Source: Bacteroides cellulosilyticus
Lineage (GTDB): Bacteria; Bacteroidota; Bacteroidia; Bacteroidales; Bacteroidaceae
Assembly (NCBI RefSeq): GCF_020091405.1
Contig: NZ_CP081903.1
Coordinates: 558,001 to 622,000 of the forward strand
Length of the DNA: 64,000 nt
Direction of reading: 5' to 3'
In this document: positions 15,883 through 25,685 of the stretch, one piece after another
Layout of the letters: each line of letters starts with the position of its first letter
How positions within the stretch are numbered: position 1 is the stretch's first letter
Notes under the pieces: generated by a model
Told to the model about the DNA's origin: nothing
What the model saw: only the letters and a program-made list of their open reading frames with translations
The model's database searches: none
Made by a program: the position numbers and the translations under genes

Positions 15883-18198
15883 CTATTCAATGGTAACTTT
15901 TGTAAGTGTACAACCCGTGCCTTGCACAATAAAACTATATCCCCAGTCTATAAGAGTCGTCAATTTGGTAGCCAAGTCATCATCTACAGAAATAGCAATC
16001 ACTCCACTGGCATCGGGTACCAGTTCCGCGCCATCAAACAAACCACCCCAATGACCATCGAACAATTTCACTTTACTGTCAGCATCATACACATCGAAAT
16101 AGAGCCTCAACGTCATACCTGCCTTCAGTCCGGCATCCACAAACATGGTGTTAGGTTTCATCTCATGATTCACTGACCAAGCTGCCATATCAAGGCTACC
16201 TTTCCACACAGCAGTTTCCAAGCTGATATGTTCTGTTAAGGTAATCTTGCCAATGATGTAATTGCAACCGGTCATAACCAGCCCACCATTATTAACCAAT
16301 TCATCTATCATTTCCTGAGTCAACGTAAGCGTATAGCTTTTAGCACCGGCTTCAAGTGAAATATCTCCACCACTGCCAGGCAATGCAGCCCAAGAACCAT
16401 TACCAAAACGCATTTGCCAATAATCAGCAGTCTCATATTCAACGAAATGAATTGTTAAGTCTGTTCCGGCAGTCACCGTAGACCAGTCATAGCCACCCCA
16501 GGAAAGATCGGACATGCCTCCCCAAGAACCTACATCACCAACACCCGTCCAGATGACGGTTGTAATCTCAGTCGCCGGAACGAAATCAATGCTATAATCA
16601 ATCGTGCCGTTAGAAGAAATCAATGTTACCTTAGTCCCTTTACCAGCTGCCTGCGGAATACTTATATAGAGTTTATCACCGTTGATGATATACTGAACAT
16701 TCTGGCTATTTACCTGAACACCTGTCAGTTTATCACCATTTGCGACCCCAATCTCGAATATCTCGCCACCTTTTAACTCCGTTTCTTCACCCGGCAATAC
16801 AGGGATGTAGCAGAACTCGGGAGCATTAATAGTAAGTTTTCCCGTTTCAACACTCTCTCCATTTGCCATCACCAATGTCAATACACCGGATTCCGTGCCC
16901 ATAGTAGGCATCTCTACAGTCAGTTCTGTCGCAGAAGCCGGAATAACTTCCACTTCGGCACCACCGGTATAAACCACCTTAGCTACTAAGTCAAGATTCT
17001 TACCTTGAATAGTTACATCACCACCCAAAGAAACGGCATCATTGGCAAATGACATGAATTCAGGTTTCAGAGTAGTAATAGCCACCGGTACGGAAGTACC
17101 ACTTGCCGTGTTCAGCAGCAACTCACCACTGATGGCAGCAGCAGGCATCGCTACTTTCACCTCGGTAGCACTCTTCGAAGCAGGCTCTACAGCCTCTTCC
17201 ATACCCGGGAAAGTAATGGTAGTCACCAGTTCCATATTGACACCCGTCAATGTAATCACATCACCGCCGCGCAATCCGTCAGCCGGAGTTGCTACTACCT
17301 TTTCAGGCAGTGCCATGCCAATGTTGGCAATAGCTACTTCCACACCCGAAGCGGGAATCATCACAACAGCTCCATCCGTTGCATTTTTCGGTAATATAAA
17401 TGTGATGGTTTCTTCACCCCCTTCAGATTTATCGTATGCAAATTCCACTTCTTCACCATTTGGCATCTTCACCGTATTTACCAAATCAAGGTCTTTACCC
17501 TTCACTACAATTTCATCACCCGGTTTCTTTGCAGTCAGGTCAAGCGGAGCTTCCACAGAAGGCAGAATAATAACAATTCCCTCCACTTGTATCAGGTTAC
17601 GCAAAGCATCGGAATCATCGGAAGAAGCATCAGCCAAAGTCACGTCACCCGTCTTTGCTTCCATTGGAACTTTCACCTGAATTTCCTGGCGTGAGTGTGC
17701 GATGAAATCAGCCTCACCTACCGGTAACTCTTCAAAGAAGATCACCTCTTTAATAAGATTCAGATATTCACCCTTGATGGTGAGTACATCGCCAGGTTTC
17801 ACCGGATTAGGTGTAATCGTCTCCACACCGATAGGCTCGGTATAAGTAATCTTAGTCTTTGTAGTAATCTCTCCCGTAGGTGTTTTCAGAGTAACATACC
17901 CTACTTCAGCCGTTTGAGGAACGGTTACGCGTATCTCATTCGCACTGATTACTTCTATATCAGTAATCTCCCCGCATCCGGGAATAGATACAGATTGTAT
18001 CTTATCCATTCCGCTACCCAGGAAGCGGAGTACACCGCCACGGGCTACAGGACTGGGACCAAACACATTCAAGCTGATACCACCTTTATATTGGTTAGTA
18101 TCTTCTTCATCTCCATCATCGCAGGCCGAAAATGACAAGCAACCCAAGAGTATGAGGCACATCATCCAAAGTGCCGAAAGTTTATATGTCTTGTTCAT
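15883..18198 (-). CDS. Surface glycan-binding lipoprotein with IPT/TIG repeats and two CBM-like modules
   Basis: 771 residues. The lipoprotein signal ends at FSAC near residue 26, followed by acidic DDGDEED, typical of surface-exported Bacteroides lipoproteins. Five to six IPT/TIG-like Ig repeats span about 40-540, each with P-G-DV-T--G-NL-LV-type cores. Two homologous C-terminal modules of about 110 residues follow: TTVIWTGVGDVGSWGGMSDL onward and TAVWKGSLDMAAWSVNHEM onward. The repeats probably act as a spacer and the end modules bind mannan. It sits between the second SGBP and GH26 in the susC operon, the SusE/SusF position. Confidence 0.82.
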   Translation of the reverse strand: MNKTYKLSALWMMCLILLGCLSFSACDDGDEEDTNQYKGGISLNVFGPSPVARGGVLRFLGSGMDKIQSVSIPGCGEITDIEVISANEIRVTVPQTAEVGYVTLKTPTGEITTKTKITYTEPIGVETITPNPVKPGDVLTIKGEYLNLIKEVIFFEELPVGEADFIAHSRQEIQVKVPMEAKTGDVTLADASSDDSDALRNLIQVEGIVIILPSVEAPLDLTAKKPGDEIVVKGKDLDLVNTVKMPNGEEVEFAYDKSEGGEETITFILPKNATDGAVVMIPASGVEVAIANIGMALPEKVVATPADGLRGGDVITLTGVNMELVTTITFPGMEEAVEPASKSATEVKVAMPAAAISGELLLNTASGTSVPVAITTLKPEFMSFANDAVSLGGDVTIQGKNLDLVAKVVYTGGAEVEVIPASATELTVEMPTMGTESGVLTLVMANGESVETGKLTINAPEFCYIPVLPGEETELKGGEIFEIGVANGDKLTGVQVNSQNVQYIINGDKLYISIPQAAGKGTKVTLISSNGTIDYSIDFVPATEITTVIWTGVGDVGSWGGMSDLSWGGYDWSTVTAGTDLTIHFVEYETADYWQMRFGNGSWAALPGSGGDISLEAGAKSYTLTLTQEMIDELVNNGGLVMTGCNYIIGKITLTEHISLETAVWKGSLDMAAWSVNHEMKPNTMFVDAGLKAGMTLRLYFDVYDADSKVKLFDGHWGGLFDGAELVPDASGVIAISVDDDLATKLTTLIDWGYSFIVQGTGCTLTKVTIE

Positions 18199-18218
18199 AT
18201 CTATAGTATCTTTAAAGG

Positions 18219-19568
18219 TTATTTATTGGGAACCGCACGGATATTATCGATTTTGATAATCGGCGTACACTCTGTACCATTCACACCTCCGCCTACAACG
18301 AAGAATGTCAGACTGGCAAAATCTCCCGGTGAACTGGGAACACTTTCAGCCGCTGCACCTAAACGGTCGAGAGTAAAGTTGGAAATAGGTACAGTTACAG
18401 TTACCCATTTATCACCGGTATCGTAAGAGCCGGTATCCATCCAAGGGCGGTACAACGCACGACCGTATGCCCCTAAACCGTCTTCTCCATTAAAGACCTT
18501 GGCATTGGCTCCTGCAACAACCCCGTCAAATCCTTCTATAGGATTACCACTCAGCGTCACCTTGTCATAACCTGCAAAACAAATCTGCATAGCACCCGCA
18601 CTCCACGGATTAGACGTAGGAATATACATCTCGAACTTCAAGGCCATATTAGCAAAATCTGTAAAATCTACCAGATTATGCAATGCAATACCATCACCCG
18701 ATGTCACATTCTGCGGACTATCCCACGAACCACACCAATATTCGAATGCAAATACACCGTCGTTCCAACCACCGTCCACACTCATTTTTGATGTACCGTC
18801 ACCCAACTGGACAAAGTTGCCCGTAAGTGAGGTTTCATCCGTCTTGATTTCTCTTTCGTGCCAGCCGTGATTACCCAAACCAGTCTTTCCGTCAAAGTCG
18901 AACATAAGGCCACGCGAATCGAGATAGTGGAACGTAGAAGTGCTTTCACCATAAATAGACGCTACACGAATAGAGCCCTCTGTATCACATTCGGGCATTC
19001 TGAAAGTGATAGTACTATTAGTGAGCTTTGTAAACGTGGTAAGTTGTTTACCATCTGGAAGAATAACAGTAAGCGGCACATTAGGATCATCAATGAAGTA
19101 ATTTCCATAAAGAGTCACTTCACTTCCGGCAGTAGCGTATTCACATGACATAGAAGCTATCATTGGCTTGGGAACGATCACATGGAAAGCATATTCTACC
19201 GTATCCTGCGAGGCAGTCACCATATAAATTTTGTCACTCACTTCTTCAGGTATATTGTCAGGTATCTGTACAATCATAGTATGAGATGTGATATAGCTGG
19301 TATTCAACTGTGCCTTTTGATCATTAAAATAGAGTTCCTTGATACTTGTAAGGTTATCACCCACAAGGCAAATAACAGATTTCAGACTAGCCTCCACAAT
19401 AAGCGAATCCGACTGTGCCAAATAAGGCATACGTATATAACTCACCTGGGGCAGACCACCGGTTAGCTCAAACTTATCAGGCTGGTCCTCACATGAAGTA
19501 AACATTCCCGCAATCAGCAGCAGACTTACTACCAACCCTTTGAAATATATATTCATTTTCATATTCAT
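18219..19568 (-). CDS. SGBP-B-like surface glycan-binding lipoprotein
   Basis: 449 residues. Lipoprotein signal ends at MFTSC with DQPDK after it. Two IPT/TIG-type repeats cover about 40-215. The C-terminal half starts LMFDFDGKTGLGNHGWHERE and includes YWCGSWDSPQNVTSGDG and IKIDNIRAVP, the layout of the SGBP-B glycan-binding domain first described for xyloglucan loci. It lies 14 nt after susD, the usual position for SGBP-B. It is expected to hold glucomannan at the cell surface beside SusCD. Confidence 0.85.
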   Translation of the reverse strand: MNMKMNIYFKGLVVSLLLIAGMFTSCEDQPDKFELTGGLPQVSYIRMPYLAQSDSLIVEASLKSVICLVGDNLTSIKELYFNDQKAQLNTSYITSHTMIVQIPDNIPEEVSDKIYMVTASQDTVEYAFHVIVPKPMIASMSCEYATAGSEVTLYGNYFIDDPNVPLTVILPDGKQLTTFTKLTNSTITFRMPECDTEGSIRVASIYGESTSTFHYLDSRGLMFDFDGKTGLGNHGWHEREIKTDETSLTGNFVQLGDGTSKMSVDGGWNDGVFAFEYWCGSWDSPQNVTSGDGIALHNLVDFTDFANMALKFEMYIPTSNPWSAGAMQICFAGYDKVTLSGNPIEGFDGVVAGANAKVFNGEDGLGAYGRALYRPWMDTGSYDTGDKWVTVTVPISNFTLDRLGAAAESVPSSPGDFASLTFFVVGGGVNGTECTPIIKIDNIRAVPNK

Positions 19569-19582
19569 TACTGTTTAACTGA

Positions 19583-21313
19583 TTAATAAACAAACTCCGT
19601 TCTTACATCCACGTGTTGAGCCTCATCCAGCAAATGGGGATTATACACCACATCTTCGTCAGGGAGGGGGAGCTTGAAAATAGATGCCGTCACATTAGGT
19701 TTCGGAGTATTAGTCTCATAGTACATGGTAGATTCATCTACGTTCCATACATTATTCATCTTATACTCTTTGTAGAGATCGGGTAATCCATAGTAACCGT
19801 TACGGCGTTGCGCTTTAATGATATCCATTGCTTTATTTACATCGTAATAAGACATACGAACAAGGTCGAACCAATAGTCACCTTCAAAGGCCATTTCTAA
19901 ACGACGTTCCTTCAAAACCTGGTCAAGAGTGATACTGGAAGGTCTTTCGTAAGCAGATACAGCACGCTGGCGAACTTTATAAAAAGCGTCAATGGCACTT
20001 GCATCCGTAGTAGAATTGTTGTTACCGATTACAGCCTCGGCATAAACCAGATATATATCCGCCAGACGGAGCACATGAGTACTCAACGAGCTGCATTGTT
20101 GTCCCGGACTGATACCGAACGTCTTGATATGGTCGTTTGTATTTCCATAAAGATGCTTAGCGATATTGGCACCGGTGCCCGACTGCAAACCGTCATTAGA
20201 ACCGGGTGCATATTCCTTATCATAAAGAAAATCCAGATAATTGAATCCTCCCTTGTCCTGCCACCAATAACTATACTTATCACCAGCCATCATCATTGTG
20301 GCTTTGCGGCGGGCATCACTCTGGTTCCGCTGAGTAGGATTATCAAGCGGAGAAACACTGAACGCATCCTGCAAGTCAACAGAAGGTGCAGTCCAATCAC
20401 CCCAACAATTATAAGTTTCAAAGCCCTTCATGGCAAGTTCCGAAGTCAGACAGTTTCCACAGGTATAATTATTTTGTTCAGCAGTCCAGCGCCAGCCAAA
20501 CAAACTCTCATCACAAAAGTCATTTTCTCCTTTGAAAATATCCTCATAATTAGCCATCAGCTGTTTACCTGAATTATTGATGACATCTTTAGCATAATTG
20601 GCAGCCTTAGCCAGGTCATCTGCATCCCGTTGTCCGTTTCCATTGGCGTTGATTCCGGATTTTGTCAGGTAAACTTTGGCCAGCAATCCTTTGGCAGCCC
20701 ATCGGTCTATACGCCCGGCTTGATTTTCCTCCGGCAGTAATTCAATGGCCTTTTCCAAGGTCATAATGATATATTCATAAATGTCGGCAGCTTTCACTTT
20801 ATATTTTTCATTGTAATTGCCTGCCGCTATTTCCGAACTGTTATCATGAACGATTGGCACTTCACCGAAAATACGTACCAGATAAAAATAAGCCATCGCC
20901 TTCCAGGCCAGACATTCGCCCATAGCGGTATTCTTCACACTTTCAGAAGCATTGGCCGTTTTCAATCGGTTATAAATGGTATTGGCCTGCGCATTGACAG
21001 CCCACAATGAGTTAGATGTACTTTTCATATCTTCGTCACTGCCGTTTACCGTAAAATTGGCATAAGGGCTTCCACCCAAAAGCAAGTTACCCGACAATGC
21101 CTCAGGAATTTTATAATATCCACGACTCAAAAAGTCGTACCACGGTGAATTGTAAAGTGTATTGACACTTACTTTGGTCTGGGCATCATTCTGGAAATAG
21201 TTGCCATCGTTGTAACTATCCTCATTGGGTCTGTCAAGGAAATCCTCGCACGATACGAAGGATAATCCCAGTATCGCTCCCATTGCTATATATTTAAGTT
21301 TTGATACTTTCAT
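19583..21313 (-). CDS. SusD-family outer-membrane glycan-binding lipoprotein
   Basis: 576 residues. Lipoprotein signal ends LGLSFVSC, followed by EDFLDRPNED, the standard SusD N-terminus. TPR-like helices (RIDRWAAKGLLAKVYLTKSG) and the C-terminal RagB/SusD part (DIYLVYAEAVI, KERRLEMAFEGDYWFDLVRM) are clear. It forms the lid of the SusCD importer and binds mannan oligosaccharides. It starts 20 nt after susC. Length and motifs are normal for the family. Confidence 0.95.
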   Translation of the reverse strand: MKVSKLKYIAMGAILGLSFVSCEDFLDRPNEDSYNDGNYFQNDAQTKVSVNTLYNSPWYDFLSRGYYKIPEALSGNLLLGGSPYANFTVNGSDEDMKSTSNSLWAVNAQANTIYNRLKTANASESVKNTAMGECLAWKAMAYFYLVRIFGEVPIVHDNSSEIAAGNYNEKYKVKAADIYEYIIMTLEKAIELLPEENQAGRIDRWAAKGLLAKVYLTKSGINANGNGQRDADDLAKAANYAKDVINNSGKQLMANYEDIFKGENDFCDESLFGWRWTAEQNNYTCGNCLTSELAMKGFETYNCWGDWTAPSVDLQDAFSVSPLDNPTQRNQSDARRKATMMMAGDKYSYWWQDKGGFNYLDFLYDKEYAPGSNDGLQSGTGANIAKHLYGNTNDHIKTFGISPGQQCSSLSTHVLRLADIYLVYAEAVIGNNNSTTDASAIDAFYKVRQRAVSAYERPSSITLDQVLKERRLEMAFEGDYWFDLVRMSYYDVNKAMDIIKAQRRNGYYGLPDLYKEYKMNNVWNVDESTMYYETNTPKPNVTASIFKLPLPDEDVVYNPHLLDEAQHVDVRTEFVY

Positions 21314-21333
21314 GTGTTATTCTATTTAAACGG

Positions 21334-24300
21334 TTAAAAAGAGAGATTCAAACCAAAGGAATAAGTAGTAGGTGAAGGATAACGTCCAAAGTCCACACCA
21401 TATACATTCGGAGACATTGTACTGACACCTATCTCGGGGTCATAGCCGTCATAGCCTGTAATGGTCAGCAGATTCTGAATGTTACAGTAAACACGCAGAT
21501 TCTCTATACCGCACTTGCTCATCCACTTTTTAGGGAAGGTATAACCCAACGAAATATTCTTCAGACGAATGTAAGAACCGTCTTCCACATAACGGTCACT
21601 GATACGGTCGTTATCGTTAGGATCACCGATAATAGCACGCGGTAAAGAAGCATTCGGATTGGCTACACGTACATTCTCCACATGATTGTACCACTTCGTA
21701 CCGTCGGTATATACAATAGAGGGATCAATCGGTTCCAGTTGGGCACGTTTCAAAACATCAGCATGCTGATTGGCCCAAGGAGAACTCATGGTAGTCAGAT
21801 TGCGTTTAGTAAGATTCATCACTTTATTGCCATAACTTCCGTTGATAAAAATACTCAGGTCAAAGCCTTTATAGCGGAACGTATTGTTCCACCCGAATGT
21901 GAACTTAGGCATGGGTGAACCGATATTGGTACGGTCATTCTCGTTTATCACACCATCACCATTCAGGTCTTTGTATTTAATATCACCCACATATACAGTA
22001 TTAGCACCATCAAACACTCCATTCGCCGGATATTTCACAGGTTTGGGTGAAGTTTGCAAATCGGCAAGATCCTGATAAATACCATCTGTCACATATCCAT
22101 AAAAAGAGTAGAGACTTTCGCCTGTATCAGAAAGGCTTACCAATGTACTTCCCCATTGCGCATACCCCATAATGGCCGAACTGGCTGTACCGTTCAAGGC
22201 TATCAACTTATTCTTATTCCAAGAGATCTGGAATTCCGAGTCCCACTGGAAATTGCCAACCAACGGGTGAGTATTCAGCGTCAACTCTAATCCGGTATTA
22301 CGGATGTGTCCGTAGTTACCCATCGGTGCTCGCAGTTTAGAGTTATCATTGCCCGAGGTACCCATGTAAGTAGGCATCTGCAAATCCATCAGCATATCCT
22401 TGGATTCCTTTTGATACCAATCGAGAGTTACATTAATTCTATCATTGAGGAAACCGAGGTCAAGTCCCAGATTTATCTGTTCTTGTTTCTCCCATTTCAC
22501 ATCCAGATTAGGAATATTCTGCGGACGGTAACCAGCTCCAAGCGAGGTATACACCTGTTGCATATTCACACCCCACACATAAGAATTAATACTGGAATTA
22601 CCAGTCTGCCCCCAACCGGCACGGAATTTACCATTGCTGATCCATTTGATATTCTTCATGAACTTCTCGTTAGTAAAGCGCCAGGACAGAGCGAAAGAGT
22701 GAAATCCTGCCCAACGATTGTTCGGGCCGAAGTTTGAGGAACCGTCGTAACGGTAAGTATAGGTAGCATTGTAACGGTTGTCATAGCTATAAGTCCAGCG
22801 AGTAAAGAACGAAGCCATAGAACTACTGCCAAAACCAGCACCAATGGTTGGGGTATTAGTACCTAACATCGGATTATGTACAGCGTCGGAAGGCAGATTG
22901 GAGTTAGCGACTTTAGTATAGTCATATTTACTTTCCCAGCATTCCTGACCTACCATTGCACTTACAGAATGCTTCTCAGCAAACGTGTTATTATAAGTCA
23001 CGTAGTTCTTCAACTGCCAGAAAGTATTGTTATTTTTCTGAATACTACTTTCATTAGCTTCTTTCCAGTTAGGCAAGTCTATGGCGTTGTTATACACTTC
23101 TGCCTTACTGTAACCAATATCATAACCTAGTTCCGCATGCCATGTCAAATTCTTGACTGGTGTCAGTTCTGCGTAAATATTACCTGAAAGCTTCTTACGA
23201 TTCAACATATTGTTGTGCTCCATAGCCTTGGCAATAGGGTTATGAATGCTGTAATTCTCGCGGGCAAAAGAGGCATAGTTTCCATCAATGTCATAAATAG
23301 GAGCCTCAGGTAAAGAAGTCAGAGCGAAACCGACAATACCTTCGGCACCATCAGCCAACTTTATGTCATCATTCGAATCGGCAAACGTAGCACTCAACCC
23401 CAATTTCAGCCATTTCTTCAACTGCGCATCTAAATTTACACGTAGAGACAAACGATTGAAGTCAGAACCGATGATAGTACCTTCCTGATCCATATAACCG
23501 GCCGATACATAGTACTGGATTTTCTCCGTACCACCTTGTGCCGACACTTGATGTTGCTGTTGGAAAGCTGTCTGGAAAATGGCATCCTGCCAGTTGGTAC
23601 CTACGCCTAACAAAGAAACATCACTATAATAAGGATCTTCTTTCACGCCCCCGAAGCCTGAAGCCACAAAATCATTATAATACCCTCCAAAACCCCGGAG
23701 ATTGAGCATATCCAAACGTTTGGTTTGACGACTTACAGCCATCATACCATCGTAAGAGAACTTGGCTTCACCGGCTCTACCTCTCTTAGTAGTAATCAGA
23801 ACCACACCGTTCGCACCTTGTGCACCATAGATAGCTGTAGCAGAAGCATCTTTCAGAATCTCCATACTTAAGATGTCAGCGGGGTTAATGGTTGACAATG
23901 GGGAAATAGTGGACGTAGTACCATTGTCCAGCGCATCACCAAAGCCTAAAGAAGAACCGCTTGTACTTCCGCCTTGCACAATCACGCCATCTATCACATA
24001 AAGCGGTTCGGCATTAGAATTGATGGTGGCCTGTCCGCGTACACGGATAGAGGAAGCTGAACCCGGGGCACCCGAAGTCTGCACCGCCGTCACACCGGCT
24101 GCACGTCCCTGCAAAGACTGGTCAAGATTCGTAATAATCGAGCCTTTAATTTTATCTTCGCCCATAGATACCGACGCACCTGAAAGGTCACTCTTTTTCA
24201 TTGTACCATAGCCTACAACGACCACTTCATCCAGAAGTTCCGAGTCTTCTTTCATTACCACATTCACAACTTTTAGTCCCGGCTTCAAGGTAATTTCCTG

Positions 24301-24537
24301 CTGCTTATATCCGATACAGGAAATTACCAGCACGTCTTTGCCGGTCGGAACACTCACACTAAATTTCCCATTTACGTCCGCTATAGAACCGGTACCGGTT
24401 CCTTTTACCAGGACATTGGCGCCAATCAGAGGGGAACCATCCGTACCGTCAGTAATTGTACCGGTAACTGTGGTTGGTTGGGCCATCACATGACAGCTCA
24501 GGAAGAGCGTCATCAGAAACAACATAAAGTTCTTCAT
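21334..24537 (-). CDS. SusC-family TonB-dependent oligosaccharide transporter
   Basis: 1067 residues. Signal peptide ends at CHVMAQ. A carboxypeptidase-D-like domain (TVTGTITDGTDGSPLIGANV) covers about 22-105, then the TonB-box region (DEVVVVGYGTMKKSDLSGA), plug domain (LQGRAAGVTAVQTSGAPG, PLYVIDGV) and a 22-strand barrel ending in YSFGLNLSF with the terminal aromatic. It imports glycan fragments together with the adjacent SusD. It is first in a unit of susC, susD, two SGBPs, GH26 and a small secreted protein, and has the shared operator upstream at 24579-24643. Confidence 0.95.
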   Translation of the reverse strand: MKNFMLFLMTLFLSCHVMAQPTTVTGTITDGTDGSPLIGANVLVKGTGTGSIADVNGKFSVSVPTGKDVLVISCIGYKQQEITLKPGLKVVNVVMKEDSELLDEVVVVGYGTMKKSDLSGASVSMGEDKIKGSIITNLDQSLQGRAAGVTAVQTSGAPGSASSIRVRGQATINSNAEPLYVIDGVIVQGGSTSGSSLGFGDALDNGTTSTISPLSTINPADILSMEILKDASATAIYGAQGANGVVLITTKRGRAGEAKFSYDGMMAVSRQTKRLDMLNLRGFGGYYNDFVASGFGGVKEDPYYSDVSLLGVGTNWQDAIFQTAFQQQHQVSAQGGTEKIQYYVSAGYMDQEGTIIGSDFNRLSLRVNLDAQLKKWLKLGLSATFADSNDDIKLADGAEGIVGFALTSLPEAPIYDIDGNYASFARENYSIHNPIAKAMEHNNMLNRKKLSGNIYAELTPVKNLTWHAELGYDIGYSKAEVYNNAIDLPNWKEANESSIQKNNNTFWQLKNYVTYNNTFAEKHSVSAMVGQECWESKYDYTKVANSNLPSDAVHNPMLGTNTPTIGAGFGSSSMASFFTRWTYSYDNRYNATYTYRYDGSSNFGPNNRWAGFHSFALSWRFTNEKFMKNIKWISNGKFRAGWGQTGNSSINSYVWGVNMQQVYTSLGAGYRPQNIPNLDVKWEKQEQINLGLDLGFLNDRINVTLDWYQKESKDMLMDLQMPTYMGTSGNDNSKLRAPMGNYGHIRNTGLELTLNTHPLVGNFQWDSEFQISWNKNKLIALNGTASSAIMGYAQWGSTLVSLSDTGESLYSFYGYVTDGIYQDLADLQTSPKPVKYPANGVFDGANTVYVGDIKYKDLNGDGVINENDRTNIGSPMPKFTFGWNNTFRYKGFDLSIFINGSYGNKVMNLTKRNLTTMSSPWANQHADVLKRAQLEPIDPSIVYTDGTKWYNHVENVRVANPNASLPRAIIGDPNDNDRISDRYVEDGSYIRLKNISLGYTFPKKWMSKCGIENLRVYCNIQNLLTITGYDGYDPEIGVSTMSPNVYGVDFGRYPSPTTYSFGLNLSF

Positions 24538-24578
24538 ACTATAATTATTAGATTTAATATGTCACAAATCTTTCACGA

Positions 24579-24643
24579 CAAAGGTAGATGATATCAGTAA
24601 CGCAAACAAGTACAATTTTATCTGGAACTAATACTATATTTAC
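24579..24643 (-). promoter_or_regulatory. susC promoter with two putative AraC half-sites
   Basis: CAAAGGTA at 24579-24586 reads TACCTTTG on the minus strand. TACAATTTTATC starts at 24611, with 24 nt between, the same spacing as at the other mannan promoters. A second similar element, TACTATATTTAC, starts at 24632, exactly 21 bp further, the usual distance between two AraC-family half-sites. Confidence 0.7.
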
Positions 24644-24700
24644 AAAATAACAGTATCAGTCCCATACCTTTGCTCTAATGTCTGAATTGATTATATGATT

Positions 24701-25684
24701 CTATTTTTTCTGTAGTTCATCGCGTACTATCTGCCCCCATTCTTTCACATCCTGATCAGCCCAATCGCCATCAGAAGAAGCTGAGGGGAGAAGCATCGAG
24801 CAAGTCTCATTCTTATCCGAAACAGACCACGCTACCCAACTTATGGAACGTTGCTGCATCCAGTCCAGCCAGTTTTGCCACTCTTCTTTATTTACTGCAC
24901 CGTCGCCACTGGCCTCCATACCGGCACATTCGGATATGAATATTGGAAGCCCTTTGCTCAAAGCATAGTCCGTACGGTCACGCAACCATTGTCCGTGAGT
25001 ATTGGCATAAAAGTGAACAGTATACATTATATTATTATAGCCGGTAATAGGATTATCTGCCGCCAGGTGAATATCCTGATCCCAATGCGGACAACCTACC
25101 AGAATAACAGCCTCCGGTTCTATGGCACGGATGGTTTTGATAATTTCGACAGAGTATGCCTTCACTTGTTCCCAACTATCTTCCACCGGTTCATTAAACA
25201 CTTCATAAATCACATTAGGGACACCCTTATAACGAGTTGCCATTTGTGCAAAGAATTCCTTGGCTTCTTCCTGACGCAGATTATGGCTATGCCAGTCAAT
25301 GATTGCATAAACATTATTTTCAATAGCCGCATCCACTACTGTCGTGACACACTTAATGCCAAACTCCGGCTTGTACACATAGCAGGCACTATCCAAGTCC
25401 ACTCCCATAGAAGCTCGAAGCACCTCCGCCCCCCAATCTCCTGAAAGATAAGCTACGGTAGAAGCATTATAGAAACGAGGCCAAAACTGATGCCACCCAT
25501 AACTAACACCTTTCAGTACAACCGTATCGCCCTGTTCATTCATCAATTGCGTACCAGTCACACACAGACGGGGCAACTGCTTTGCAGCACCTTCCTGATT
25601 TGCTTTTTTAGACGCACCTGCCCCACACCCAAACATTGCGGTCAGCAGACAAACGGCCAACAAACTTTTCCAGATATTCATCAT
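24701..25684 (-). CDS. GH5 endo-beta-1,4-glucanase lipoprotein
   Basis: 327 residues. Lipoprotein signal ends LLTAMFGC. The GH5 barrel shows LKGVSYGWHQFWPRFY, YAIIDWHSHN, acid/base Glu in IYEVFNEPVEDSW, and nucleophile Glu in LPIFISECAGMEASGDG. The features resemble GH5_2-type cellulases. In this locus it probably cuts glucose-containing segments of glucomannan. It is the last gene of the CE7 - GH5_7 - GH5 unit, 1 nt after the upstream gene. Whether it prefers glucan or mixed linkages cannot be told from sequence. Confidence 0.85.
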   Translation of the reverse strand: MMNIWKSLLAVCLLTAMFGCGAGASKKANQEGAAKQLPRLCVTGTQLMNEQGDTVVLKGVSYGWHQFWPRFYNASTVAYLSGDWGAEVLRASMGVDLDSACYVYKPEFGIKCVTTVVDAAIENNVYAIIDWHSHNLRQEEAKEFFAQMATRYKGVPNVIYEVFNEPVEDSWEQVKAYSVEIIKTIRAIEPEAVILVGCPHWDQDIHLAADNPITGYNNIMYTVHFYANTHGQWLRDRTDYALSKGLPIFISECAGMEASGDGAVNKEEWQNWLDWMQQRSISWVAWSVSDKNETCSMLLPSASSDGDWADQDVKEWGQIVRDELQKK

Positions 25685-25685
25685 A

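Noticed and set aside
24661..24672. A + strand promoter TACCTTTG near 24664
   Set aside because: It points into the 3' end of a minus-strand gene and has no gene to drive; probably chance, although it mirrors the susC -7 box.
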